From: Clostridia bacterium | GTDB lineage: Bacteria > Bacillota > Clostridia > Oscillospirales > Acutalibacteraceae | Direction of reading: 5' to 3' | Assembly: GCA_017465465.1 (NCBI GenBank) | Contig: JAFTWE010000052.1 | Coordinates: 24,408-88,407, forward strand | DNA length: 64,000 bases | Part shown: positions 24,086 to 32,466 of the stretch, in pieces | How positions within the stretch are numbered: the first letter of the stretch is position 1 | How the letters are laid out: every line of letters starts with the position of its first letter | The notes under the pieces: generated by a model | Databases searched by the model: none | The model's input: only the letters and a program-made list of their open reading frames with translations | Told to the model about the DNA's origin: nothing | Made by a program: the position numbers and the translations under genes

Positions 24086-24116
24086 AGAGCCGAGGCATAA
24101 GTCTCGGCTCTTTTTT
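24086..24116 (+). terminator. Terminator of the phage-like operon
   Basis: Perfect 9-bp stem AGAGCCGAG (24086-24094) with CTCGGCTCT (24103-24111), 8-nt loop, then five more T. Confidence 0.9.
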
Positions 24117-24168
24117 GATTTATTTTAAACTTTATATAGTGAAAATATTGAATTATAGCCCTTTGCGG

Positions 24169-24197
24169 TTGACATTGAAAAACGACAATATTATAAT
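24169..24197 (+). promoter_or_regulatory. Consensus promoter of the GT4-GH38 operon
   Basis: TTGACA (24169-24174), 17 nt, TATAAT (24192-24197), a perfect sigma-A consensus. Confidence 0.85.
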
Positions 24198-24228
24198 AAA
24201 TTGGATTATCATTGTTGGAGGTGTCTGC

Positions 24229-25428
24229 GTGAAAAAAATACTTATAGTATCTCACTCAATGGAGCTTGGCGGCGCTGAAAGAGCCTTGCTCGGCCTTCTG
24301 AACAATATTGATTACAGCAGATTTTCGGTAGATTTGTTTCTTGAACGCCATACAGGTGAGCTGTTTGGCTTCATACCCCAAAATGTTAATCTTCTGCCTG
24401 AAAATCCTGCCTATGCCTGTATGGCTGTTCCAGTAGCGCAGGTAATTAAAAAATTAAAATTCGGTGTTGCCTTTGGCAGATATCTCGGCAAAAAGAAAGC
24501 CGATGAATTTATTGCTCAAAACGGTGTTAAAGACGGTGCAGATGTTCTGATAAATTACAGCCAGAAATACACTGTAAAGTTTATGCCGATGATTTCCAAA
24601 ACGGAATATGACCTTGTAATCAGCTTTTTAACTCCGCACTATTTTGCGGCAAACAAGGCAAACGGTAAGGTAAAAATTGCATGGATTCACACGGATTATT
24701 CCGCTGTTGAAATTGATAAAAAATCAGAGCTTGAAATGTGGTCGGCTTATGACAGAATAATCTCAATTTCAAAAGAGGTAACAAACAGCTTTTTAAAAGC
24801 CCTTCCCGAGACTCAAGATAAAATTACGGTCATACCCAATATGCACCCTGCGGATTTTATCAGAAGCAAGGCGGATGAGCTCGTTCCTGAGAGCGAAATG
24901 CCTTGTGACGGCGCAATAAATCTTCTTTCAATCGGCAGATTTTGCACAGCGAAGAATTTTGACAATCTACCGTTTATCTGCAAAGAGCTGATTGAAACCC
25001 ACGGGCTTAATGTTAAATGGTACATAATCGGCTACGGAACAGACACCGAGCTTATCAAAGCCAACATCCGCAAAGCGGCAATGGAAAATAATGTGATAAT
25101 TCTCGGCAAAAAAGAAAATCCGTACCCGTACATCAAACGGTGTGATTTTTACATTCAGCCGTCAAGGTATGAGGGTAATGCAGTTACGGTCAATGAAGCG
25201 CTGATTTTAAAAAGACCTGTGGTAATTACAGATTATTCCACCGCCCGCAGTCAGATTAACCACGGTGTTGACGGAATAATTGTCCCCTTGCAAAACGACC
25301 TTTGCGCCAAGGGAATTGCAGATTTTATCGGCAATACTGAGCTTCAGGCAAAAATCAAATCAAATATTTCTTCGGCTGATTTTTCAAATGCCGAAAAGAT
25401 TGAAGAGTTATACAAATTGATGAGGTAA
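24229..25428 (+). CDS. Glycosyltransferase family 4
   Basis: About 399 residues from a GTG at 24229, preceded by TGGAGGTG; the longer frame from 24115 runs back through the promoter and terminator. GT4 features: SHSMELGGAERAL near the N-terminus (acceptor side, GGAE motif), LLSIGRFCTAKNFD at the start of the donor-binding half, and PSRYEGNAVTVNEAL with the two glutamates of the EX7E motif. It adds a sugar from a nucleotide donor to a surface glycan or glycolipid; donor and acceptor unknown. A cytosolic alpha-mannosidase gene starts 5 nt downstream. Confidence 0.88.
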   Translation: MKKILIVSHSMELGGAERALLGLLNNIDYSRFSVDLFLERHTGELFGFIPQNVNLLPENPAYACMAVPVAQVIKKLKFGVAFGRYLGKKKADEFIAQNGVKDGADVLINYSQKYTVKFMPMISKTEYDLVISFLTPHYFAANKANGKVKIAWIHTDYSAVEIDKKSELEMWSAYDRIISISKEVTNSFLKALPETQDKITVIPNMHPADFIRSKADELVPESEMPCDGAINLLSIGRFCTAKNFDNLPFICKELIETHGLNVKWYIIGYGTDTELIKANIRKAAMENNVIILGKKENPYPYIKRCDFYIQPSRYEGNAVTVNEALILKRPVVITDYSTARSQINHGVDGIIVPLQNDLCAKGIADFIGNTELQAKIKSNISSADFSNAEKIEELYKLMR

Positions 25429-25433
25429 GCAAT

Positions 25434-28400
25434 ATGTTTTTAAGTGATTTATCAATAGAAAAAATAAGTACAATGCTTGAGGAGCTTAAAAAGCAGATTA
25501 CTCCCGTAAGGCATAAAATAACAGATATCAAAACAAAAAAATGCGGCTACAAAACCGATAATGTTGTTCCTGCGGATATGGAAAGCTGGGATTCCTTCGG
25601 CGAATATGAGCGCTGGGGAACAGACCCTGAGGAGCACCGCTGGTTTTACACAAAGCTCACTATTCCTGAGGAGCTTTTGGGTGAGGATTTGGAGCTTTAC
25701 ATTGCAAGCACCACTCCGTCAGGTCAGCATTGGGAGCCTCAGTATATTGCTTATGTTGACGGAAAATTAGTCCGCGGTATTGACTGCAATCACCGTTATC
25801 TTAAGCTTGATTCAACAAAAGCCGAGCAGGATATTCATATCTATGCTTATTCAGTGCCTCACGGTGAATTGTGCGAGTTCCACTGTGAGCTTTGCCTTTT
25901 TCAGCGTGATGTTGAAAAGCTTTATTTTGATATTAAAGTGCCTTATGATGCGTTGCTTGTGCTTGATGAAAATTCAAGAGAATATAACGCAATCAAGCCT
26001 TGCCTCAGGGAAGCCCTCTGCCTTGTAGATTGGCGCTCACCCGGCAAGCAGTCTTTCATAGATTCGGTTAAAAAAGCAAGTGAATATATGCAAACCGAGT
26101 TTTACGGCAAGGTATGCGGAGAAAACGGAGTGGTTGCCTCTTGCATCGGTCATACCCATATTGATGTTGCCTGGCGTTGGACTTATGCTCAGACAAGGGA
26201 AAAAACACAGCGCTCATTCTCAAGTGTTGTTGAAATGATGAAAAAATATCCCGAATATAAGTTTATGTCATCTCAGGCTCAGCTTTTTGATTTTCTTAAG
26301 GAAGATGCTCCCGAGCTTTATGAAGATGTTAAGGAGCTTATCAGACAGGGTCGCTTTGAGGTTGAGGGCGGTATGTGGCTTGAGGCCGACTGCAATCTTA
26401 TGAGCGGTGAAAGCTTTGTGCGTCAGTTCCTTTTCGGCAAGCGCTTTTTCAAAAAAGAGTTTGACAAAGATAACTCAATGCTCTGGTTGCCTGATGTTTT
26501 CGGTTACAGCGCGGCTATGCCTCAGATTCTTCAGAAGTGCGGCATCAATAAATTTGTAACCTCCAAAATCAGTTGGAACGAGTTTAACCGTATGCCTTAT
26601 GATAACTTTAATTGGTACGGTATTGACGGCACAAGCGTTTTTGCAACCTTCCTCACAGCAAAAAGAGCAGGTGAGAAGGGCTTTGGCGCTTCATACACTC
26701 CGATGCTTGAGCCGAAATGGATAAAAGGCTCATTTGAACGCTATGAGCCAAAGGAGCTTAACAGCAACACAATCGTAACCTTCGGCCACGGTGACGGCGG
26801 CGGCGGACCTACCGACGCCAACCTTGAAAATTACAGAAGGCTCAGATACGGTGTTCCCGGCATTCCCAAAACTCAGATTGAGTTTGCAGGGGATTATGTT
26901 GAACGAATGCGCCAAAAGCTTGAAAATGACCCCAAGCTTCCAAAATGGGTTGGTGAGCTTTATTTGGAATTCCACCGCGGAACATATACATCTGTTGCCA
27001 AGAACAAAAAGAATAACCGCAAATGCGAATTCCTTTATCAGAATGCAGAAGCCGCCGCATATATGGCTAAAATGCTCACAGGCTTCAGCTATGACCGTGA
27101 AAAGCTCAACAGCGGCTGGAAGACCATTCTTCTCAACCAGTTCCACGATATTCTCCCCGGCTCATCAATAGCTTCGGTTTATGACAAGTGCGATGAGGAT
27201 TACGCTATTGTTAAAGAAAAAGGTAACAGCGTTCTTGACGGCGCAAGAGCCTCCATTGTTAAAAACATTAAAACCGACGGCGGTCTGGTTGTATTTAACC
27301 CCAATTCATTCAAAAACAGCGCTCCCGTTGAATATAACGGTGAGGTTATTTATGTTGAAGATGTTCCTGCAAAGGGATATAAGGTAGTTACACCTGAAAA
27401 GAGCGTTGCTGACTATAAATTAAACGGTAAAACTCTTGAAACTAAATACTATATCGTTGAATTTAGTGATGATTATGCAATATCGAGAATTTTCGATAAA
27501 ACGAATAGCCGTGAGGTTTTGCGTGACGGCGGCAGAGCGAATGTAATACAGGCTTATGAGGATTATCCTTATTGCTATGATAACTGGGAGCTTTCCGCTT
27601 ATTATGAAGATACAATGTATGAAATCAATTCTGTTGAAGAAGTTGAATTTTTCGATGAAGGTGAGCGCTTCGGCTTCTCGGTTAAGCGTAAGTTCCTTGA
27701 ATCTGATTTCTGCCAGAAAATCTGTTTCTATAACAATTCACCCAAAATTGATTTTATTACTGTTTCTGACTGGAAGCAGGAGCATTATATGGTCAAAGCC
27801 GCTTTCGATGTTAATGTAAACACCGATAAAGCAACTTATGATATCCAGTTCGGTAATGTTCAGCGCTCCACTCATCAGAACACATCATGGGATGCCGCCA
27901 AGTTTGAGGTTTGCGCCCATAAGTTTATGGATATGGCTGAGTATGACTACGGTATCAGCCTTATGAACGATTGCAAATACGGTCACAATGTTAAAGACGG
28001 CACAATGAAAATCTCACTTTTCAAGTGCGGAACACATCCTGACCCCAACGCTGACAAAATTGTTCATTCATTTACATATTCACTTTATCCTCACAGCGGA
28101 GATTTCCGCGAGGCAGGTACAGTTCAGTTGGCTTATGATTTAAACAATCCGATGATTGCCGTGCCTGTTTCAAAGCAAGATGGAATTTTGCCTGAGGAAT
28201 ATTCATTCGTCAGCTGTAATGCAGATAACTTTATTGTTGAAACTCTTAAAATGGCTGAGGATAGCGATTCTCTCATTCTCAGAGGCTATGAAAGCTATAA
28301 CAAGCGCACAGCTGTTGAGCTTGATTTCGGCTTCCCTGTTAAATCTGCAAAGCTTTGCGATATGATGGAAAATGAAATCGGCGAGGTTGAGCTTGACGGA

Positions 28401-28457
28401 AATAAGGTTAAGTTCAATGCCAAGCCATTTGAAATTATCACCTTGAAAATTAACTGA
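25434..28457 (+). CDS. GH38 alpha-mannosidase (MAN2C1-like)
   Basis: 1007 residues, normal for cytosolic-type GH38. The N-terminal 240 residues are the family's ancillary domain. Then come the zinc motif HTHIDVAWRW, the nucleophile Asp in WLPDVFGYSAAMPQIL and the distal FHDILPGSS with the last zinc histidine. It should hydrolyse alpha-mannose residues of imported oligosaccharides. No signal peptide. It lies in one transcript with GT4 upstream and a surface protein downstream. Unlike the other GH38 in the window (11856-14708) its catalytic residues look complete. Confidence 0.95.
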   Translation: MFLSDLSIEKISTMLEELKKQITPVRHKITDIKTKKCGYKTDNVVPADMESWDSFGEYERWGTDPEEHRWFYTKLTIPEELLGEDLELYIASTTPSGQHWEPQYIAYVDGKLVRGIDCNHRYLKLDSTKAEQDIHIYAYSVPHGELCEFHCELCLFQRDVEKLYFDIKVPYDALLVLDENSREYNAIKPCLREALCLVDWRSPGKQSFIDSVKKASEYMQTEFYGKVCGENGVVASCIGHTHIDVAWRWTYAQTREKTQRSFSSVVEMMKKYPEYKFMSSQAQLFDFLKEDAPELYEDVKELIRQGRFEVEGGMWLEADCNLMSGESFVRQFLFGKRFFKKEFDKDNSMLWLPDVFGYSAAMPQILQKCGINKFVTSKISWNEFNRMPYDNFNWYGIDGTSVFATFLTAKRAGEKGFGASYTPMLEPKWIKGSFERYEPKELNSNTIVTFGHGDGGGGPTDANLENYRRLRYGVPGIPKTQIEFAGDYVERMRQKLENDPKLPKWVGELYLEFHRGTYTSVAKNKKNNRKCEFLYQNAEAAAYMAKMLTGFSYDREKLNSGWKTILLNQFHDILPGSSIASVYDKCDEDYAIVKEKGNSVLDGARASIVKNIKTDGGLVVFNPNSFKNSAPVEYNGEVIYVEDVPAKGYKVVTPEKSVADYKLNGKTLETKYYIVEFSDDYAISRIFDKTNSREVLRDGGRANVIQAYEDYPYCYDNWELSAYYEDTMYEINSVEEVEFFDEGERFGFSVKRKFLESDFCQKICFYNNSPKIDFITVSDWKQEHYMVKAAFDVNVNTDKATYDIQFGNVQRSTHQNTSWDAAKFEVCAHKFMDMAEYDYGISLMNDCKYGHNVKDGTMKISLFKCGTHPDPNADKIVHSFTYSLYPHSGDFREAGTVQLAYDLNNPMIAVPVSKQDGILPEEYSFVSCNADNFIVETLKMAEDSDSLILRGYESYNKRTAVELDFGFPVKSAKLCDMMENEIGEVELDGNKVKFNAKPFEIITLKIN

Positions 28458-28472
28458 TTAGGGTTGAAAAAG

Positions 28473-29300
28473 ATGTTAAAAAAATTGACCTTGCTTGCGG
28501 CGGCTGTTGTGATGCTGTTTTGTCTTTCTTTTAACTGCACGGCAGTTGAGCTTGACGGCTTACCTCACAACGCCGAATGGTCGGAAAGTGCAATTTATTC
28601 CTTTGAAAGCCCCGAAGGCTTTAATAATAAGGTAACTTTTGCATATATTCGGGTTATTCCGGAGGCTTCTGCAAATCAGCTTTTTCTCTGTGTTTCAATG
28701 AGGGTGAGCGAAGTTACCGATGCCCAAAACTCGGCAGTTCTGCTGTCCTTCAGCGGCGGGGAGGAAATGCGCCTTAACGGTGACGGCAGTTCATCTTATA
28801 ATACCGACCTTTATAATGTTGATTATGCAATGTCTTATGATGAAGGTGCGGCAAACATCGTTTATGAAATAATGCTTGGTGTTAAGCACGGAATTCCTTC
28901 TGAAAGCCCCATCAATGTCCGCCTTTGTGACTGTGACGGAGTTCCGTCGAATGTTTTCGGCTTTGATTTGAATGTAGTTGAAAAAGAATTGCAAACCTCT
29001 CAGCAAGAAAAAGCTATCCAAAAGTCTACCCCAAAAACTGCTGAGTCAAAGCGTAAAACCACCACAACCAAGGCAGATGACTTTACCTTTAAGAAGGTCG
29101 AGATTGATGAAACAACACAATCTGCCGATATAAGTGAAAAAACCACCGAAACTGTTGACCTTACTCAAAAAGCGGTTGACAATAGCTCGGTAAAAAAGAA
29201 GGTGCTCGCCGTGGTGGGTGCAGTTTGTGCCCTTGGTGTAGCAACCTGTGCTGTCTACAGCGCAATTAAAAAATCAAACAAAAAAGAGGATAAGGGATAA
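28473..29300 (+). CDS. Surface-anchored protein with CBM9-like ectodomain
   Basis: About 275 residues; the ATG at 28473 was chosen, with a TTG at 28464 as an alternative. A signal peptide (about 1-27, KKLTLLAAAVVMLFCLSF) is followed by a beta-rich domain beginning VELDGLPHNAEWSES, which resembles family 9 carbohydrate-binding or DOMON-type modules. Then comes a Lys/Thr/Ser-rich linker (about 175-235) and a single membrane segment (VLAVVGAVCALGVATCAVYSA) with a short basic tail. It is thus anchored outside the membrane. It follows the mannosidase by 15 nt; glycan binding is inferred. Confidence 0.65.
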   Translation: MLKKLTLLAAAVVMLFCLSFNCTAVELDGLPHNAEWSESAIYSFESPEGFNNKVTFAYIRVIPEASANQLFLCVSMRVSEVTDAQNSAVLLSFSGGEEMRLNGDGSSSYNTDLYNVDYAMSYDEGAANIVYEIMLGVKHGIPSESPINVRLCDCDGVPSNVFGFDLNVVEKELQTSQQEKAIQKSTPKTAESKRKTTTTKADDFTFKKVEIDETTQSADISEKTTETVDLTQKAVDNSSVKKKVLAVVGAVCALGVATCAVYSAIKKSNKKEDKG

Positions 29301-29316
29301 AATTTTCAAAAAACAG

Positions 29317-29345
29317 TTGACATCAGCGCTTTAAAGTGCTACAAT
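29317..29345 (+). promoter_or_regulatory. Promoter of the aromatic amino acid operon
   Basis: TTGACA (29317-29322), 17 nt, TACAAT (29340-29345). It leads into a leader peptide and attenuator rather than directly into DAHP synthase. Confidence 0.85.
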
Positions 29346-29373
29346 GCCCCCATCAACCAAAAGGAGACAGAAA

Positions 29374-29466
29374 ATGTTCAACCGTTTTTACAATGAATAT
29401 TTTTATTATTACTTTATCCGTTATAACGATAAGGTCTGTTTCCCTGCGGTCAGAATTGCAAGATAA
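29374..29466 (+). CDS. Phe/Tyr-rich leader peptide of the aro operon
   Basis: 30 codons, too short for usual gene calling. AAGGAG at 29361-29366 gives a sound ribosome binding site. Of the 30 residues, 5 are Phe and 6 are Tyr, with a run YFYYYF at residues 9-14. It sits between the promoter and a strong terminator, directly before the operon that makes Phe and Tyr. This is the arrangement of ribosome-mediated attenuation as in pheL-type leaders: scarce charged tRNA-Phe or tRNA-Tyr would stall the ribosome and let the operon be read. Confidence 0.82.
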   Translation: MFNRFYNEYFYYYFIRYNDKVCFPAVRIAR

Positions 29467-29484
29467 TAGCAATTTTAAAGCTTT

Positions 29485-29523
29485 AGTTCCGTAGTGAAAC
29501 GCTACGGAACTTTTTGTTTTTTA
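29485..29523 (+). terminator. Attenuator terminator of the aro operon
   Basis: Perfect 10-bp stem AGTTCCGTAG (29485-29494) with CTACGGAACT (29502-29511), 7-nt loop, then a T-rich tail to 29523. A weaker upstream hairpin pairs AATTGC (29454-29459) with GCAATT (29469-29474) across the leader stop codon and may be the pause or competing structure. Confidence 0.85.
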
Positions 29524-29549
29524 TACTGTTACACAGCGGAGGTATTTAT

Positions 29550-30566
29550 ATGGTATTAACATTAAAAAAAGAAACAGACCAAAAGCAGATAGAAACTCTC
29601 ACCGCCTGGCTTAAAAGTCAGGATATTGATGTTCATATCAGTAACGGTGAATTCAGCACAATCGTAGGCTTGGTGGGTGACACAAGCCGTCTTGATATTG
29701 ATTTGATTCAGGGTCTTAGTATGGTTGAAAATGTAACCCGTATTTCTGAGCCGTTCAAATCAGCTAACCGCAAATTCCACCCTGATGACACCGTGGTTGA
29801 TATCAACGGTGTTAAAATCGGCGGCACACATTTTCAGATTATTGCAGGTCCGTGCTCTGTTGAATCGCAGGAGCAGATTTGCTCAATCGCCCGCGATGTA
29901 AAGTCTGCAGGTGCAAGGCTTCTTCGAGGCGGCGCATTTAAACCAAGAACATCACCCTACGCTTTTCAGGGTATGCGTGATGAAGGTATCCGCCTTTTAA
30001 AAGCGGCTTCTGATGAAACAGGCTTACCTGTTGTTACCGAAATTATGGATGCTTCTCACATTGACCTCTTTTTGGAGAATGTGGATGTTTTTCAGGTTGG
30101 CGCAAGAAATATGCAGAACTTTGAGCTTCTTAAGGAGCTTGGTAAAACAAACAAACCCATTCTTCTCAAGCGAGGTCTTGCAAACACCCTGCAGGAGCTT
30201 CTTATGAGCGCTGAATATATTATGGCAGGCGGAAACGAGAATGTTATTCTCTGTGAAAGAGGTATCCGCACCTTTGAAACTGCCACCAGAAACACTCTTG
30301 ATATTTCAGCCGTTCCGATGCTTAAAAAGATGTCACATCTTCCTGTTGTTGTTGACCCCAGCCACGCGGCAGGCATTGCCGATATGGTTCATCCTCTTTC
30401 TCTTGCGGCGGCGGCAGTTGGCGCAGACGGAATTATGGTTGAGGTTCATAATGACCCTGAGCATGCTTTGTGTGACGGACCTCAGGCTCTCACCCCTGAA
30501 CGCTTTGAAAAGCTTTCAAATGATGTTCAGAACATTTTGAATGTTGTTGGCAAAACAATGGATTGA
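29550..30566 (+). CDS. aroF: 3-deoxy-7-phosphoheptulonate synthase (DAHP synthase, type I-beta)
   Basis: About 338 residues from the ATG at 29550, which has GGAGG 7 nt upstream. It joins PEP and erythrose-4-phosphate, the first shikimate step. Residues 1-80 form the ferredoxin-like domain of Thermotoga-type enzymes, which can carry feedback control by Tyr or Phe. The catalytic barrel shows IIAGPCSVES, GGAFKPRTSPY, LLKRG and VVDPSHAAG. It is the first gene after the attenuator, so transcription of the whole operon is set by the leader. Confidence 0.95.
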   Translation: MVLTLKKETDQKQIETLTAWLKSQDIDVHISNGEFSTIVGLVGDTSRLDIDLIQGLSMVENVTRISEPFKSANRKFHPDDTVVDINGVKIGGTHFQIIAGPCSVESQEQICSIARDVKSAGARLLRGGAFKPRTSPYAFQGMRDEGIRLLKAASDETGLPVVTEIMDASHIDLFLENVDVFQVGARNMQNFELLKELGKTNKPILLKRGLANTLQELLMSAEYIMAGGNENVILCERGIRTFETATRNTLDISAVPMLKKMSHLPVVVDPSHAAGIADMVHPLSLAAAAVGADGIMVEVHNDPEHALCDGPQALTPERFEKLSNDVQNILNVVGKTMD

Positions 30567-30576
30567 GGTTGATTTT

Positions 30577-31431
30577 ATGAAAATCGGAATTGTAGGCCTT
30601 GGTCTTATTGGCGGCTCAATGGCAAAGGCTGTTAAAGAAAATACAAGCCACACAGTTTTTGGCTATGATATTAAAGAAAGTGAAATCCTTGCCGCCGAGC
30701 TTGTGGGCTCGGTTGACGGTGCACTGGATGACAGTAACATCGGTGAATGTGATTTTGTAATTGTTTCTGCTTATCCGCAAGGAACAATAGATTATGTTAA
30801 AGCAAAGGCTGATAAATTTAAAAAGGATGCAATAGTTGTTGACTGCGGCGGCACAAAAATCAAAGTTTGTGAGGAGCTTTATCCTGTTGCCGACAAGGCG
30901 GGCTTTGAGTTTATCGGCGGTCATCCTATGGCAGGCACCCAGTTTTCAGGTTTCCGCCATTCAAGGGCAAACCTTTATAAGGGCGCAACAATGCTTCTTG
31001 CTCCGCAGGAAAAAGCAAGTATTCCTGTCAGAGAAAAGGCAAGAGATTTGTTTTTGTCAATCGGCTTCGGCAGGGTGCAATTTACCACCCCCGAACAGCA
31101 CGACAGAGTAATCGGTTACACCTCACAGCTTCCTCATATTATTTCAAATGCTTATGTTAAAAGCCCCAACGCTATGGACCAGCGCGGATTTTCGGCAGGA
31201 AGCTATAAGGATTTGTCAAGAGTTGCAAAGCTTAACGAGCCGATGTGGACAGAGCTGTTTTTAGAAAACAGAGAAAATATTATTTTTGAAATTGATACCC
31301 TCATTGAGAATTTAAAAAGATACAGTGACGCAATCAAAGCTAATGATGAAACAGCACTCATTGAGCTTCTGAGAGACGGCACACAAAAGAAAGAAAGGGC
31401 TGATAAGCGTGTCAGCAACAGTAAGAGTTAA
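30577..31431 (+). CDS. tyrA: Prephenate dehydrogenase
   Basis: About 284 residues from the ATG at 30577, giving MKIGIVGLGLIGGS with the NAD-binding GXGXXG. It converts prephenate to 4-hydroxyphenylpyruvate for tyrosine. GGHPMAGTQFSGF and YTSQLPHIISNAY are the substrate-site motifs. There is no C-terminal ACT domain, so allosteric control by Tyr is not expected; control by the leader peptide would fill that role. Its last 23 nt overlap aroB. Confidence 0.94.
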   Translation: MKIGIVGLGLIGGSMAKAVKENTSHTVFGYDIKESEILAAELVGSVDGALDDSNIGECDFVIVSAYPQGTIDYVKAKADKFKKDAIVVDCGGTKIKVCEELYPVADKAGFEFIGGHPMAGTQFSGFRHSRANLYKGATMLLAPQEKASIPVREKARDLFLSIGFGRVQFTTPEQHDRVIGYTSQLPHIISNAYVKSPNAMDQRGFSAGSYKDLSRVAKLNEPMWTELFLENRENIIFEIDTLIENLKRYSDAIKANDETALIELLRDGTQKKERADKRVSNSKS

Positions 31432-32464
31432 CGCATCGGGCAGCTACGATGTGGTTATTGAAAAAGGAATAATGTCCCGTGCCGGGGAGTGTTGTAAAGC
31501 TCTCTTCGGCACCTGTAAGATGGTTTTGGTAACTGATGATAAGGTTGCACCTCTTTATCTTGAAAAGGTAAAGACTTCATTTACCTCTGCAGGTTATGAC
31601 ACTGTTGAATTTATCTTCAAAAACGGAGAAGAATCGAAAAATATCGATACATTATCACAGCTTCTTGAATTTATGGCAGAAAACAGAGTTACCAGAAGTG
31701 ATACGGTCGTTGCTCTCGGCGGCGGCGTAACAGGTGATATGGCAGGCTTTGCGGCGGCGGTGTTTCTTCGCGGAATCCGCTTTGTGCAGATGCCCACTAC
31801 TCTTCTTGCAATGGTGGATTCCTCTGTGGGCGGCAAAACAGCCGTTGACTTAAAAGCAGGCAAAAACCTTGCAGGTGCATTTTATCAGCCTGATTTGGTG
31901 CTTTGTGATTACGATGCACTTGACACCTTAGAGCCCGAAACCTTTGCTGAGGGTATGGCTGAGGTTATCAAGTACGGTGTAATTTTCGATAAGAAACTTT
32001 TTGACCTTGTTAAAAACGGTGATGTTAAAAAGGATATTGAAAAAATCATTACCCGTTGTGTTGAATTAAAGCGGGATGTGGTTGAAGCCGATGAGCACGA
32101 TAAGGGCGAGCGTCAGCTTCTCAATTTCGGTCACACTATCGGCCACGCCGTTGAAAAGTGCAGTAATTTCGGCATTTCTCACGGTAACGCAGTTGCAATC
32201 GGTATGGTCATAGCGGCAAAGGCTTCTCACAATTTGGGTTGGGTCAGTGAAAACTGCACCGACGATATAATTGAAGCTCTCAAAAACAATTCACTCCCTG
32301 TAAAGAGTGAGTTTACAGCCGAAGAGCTTTTTGATGTAACTTTAAACGATAAAAAACGTGCAGGCGGAACAATAAGCCTTGTTATCCCTGAGGTTATGGG
32401 CAATTGTGTTCTTAAAAAAGTGCCTGTTGAGCAGGTTCTCGAATTTATAAAAAGCGGTATTTAA
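31409..32464 (+). CDS. aroB: 3-dehydroquinate synthase
   Basis: 351 residues beginning at a GTG inside the tyrA end, with AAAGGG upstream. It cyclises DAHP to 3-dehydroquinate using NAD and a divalent metal. Marks: ALGGGVTGDMAGFAAAVFLRGI, QMPTTLLAMVDSSVGGKT, and the metal ligands in EVIKYG, NFGHTIGHA and SHGNAVAIGM. Full length for the family. Confidence 0.96.
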   Translation: MSATVRVNASGSYDVVIEKGIMSRAGECCKALFGTCKMVLVTDDKVAPLYLEKVKTSFTSAGYDTVEFIFKNGEESKNIDTLSQLLEFMAENRVTRSDTVVALGGGVTGDMAGFAAAVFLRGIRFVQMPTTLLAMVDSSVGGKTAVDLKAGKNLAGAFYQPDLVLCDYDALDTLEPETFAEGMAEVIKYGVIFDKKLFDLVKNGDVKKDIEKIITRCVELKRDVVEADEHDKGERQLLNFGHTIGHAVEKCSNFGISHGNAVAIGMVIAAKASHNLGWVSENCTDDIIEALKNNSLPVKSEFTAEELFDVTLNDKKRAGGTISLVIPEVMGNCVLKKVPVEQVLEFIKSGI

Positions 32465-32466
32465 TT

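Noticed and set aside
19444..24116. Complete prophage
   Set aside because: No integrase, terminase, portal, capsid or attachment repeats can be seen on either side; only regulation, tail-like and lysis genes are present.
29374..29523. T-box riboswitch for an aromatic tRNA
   Set aside because: The leader is only about 200 nt from promoter to gene, without the T-box sequence or specifier stem; the aromatic leader peptide explains it better.
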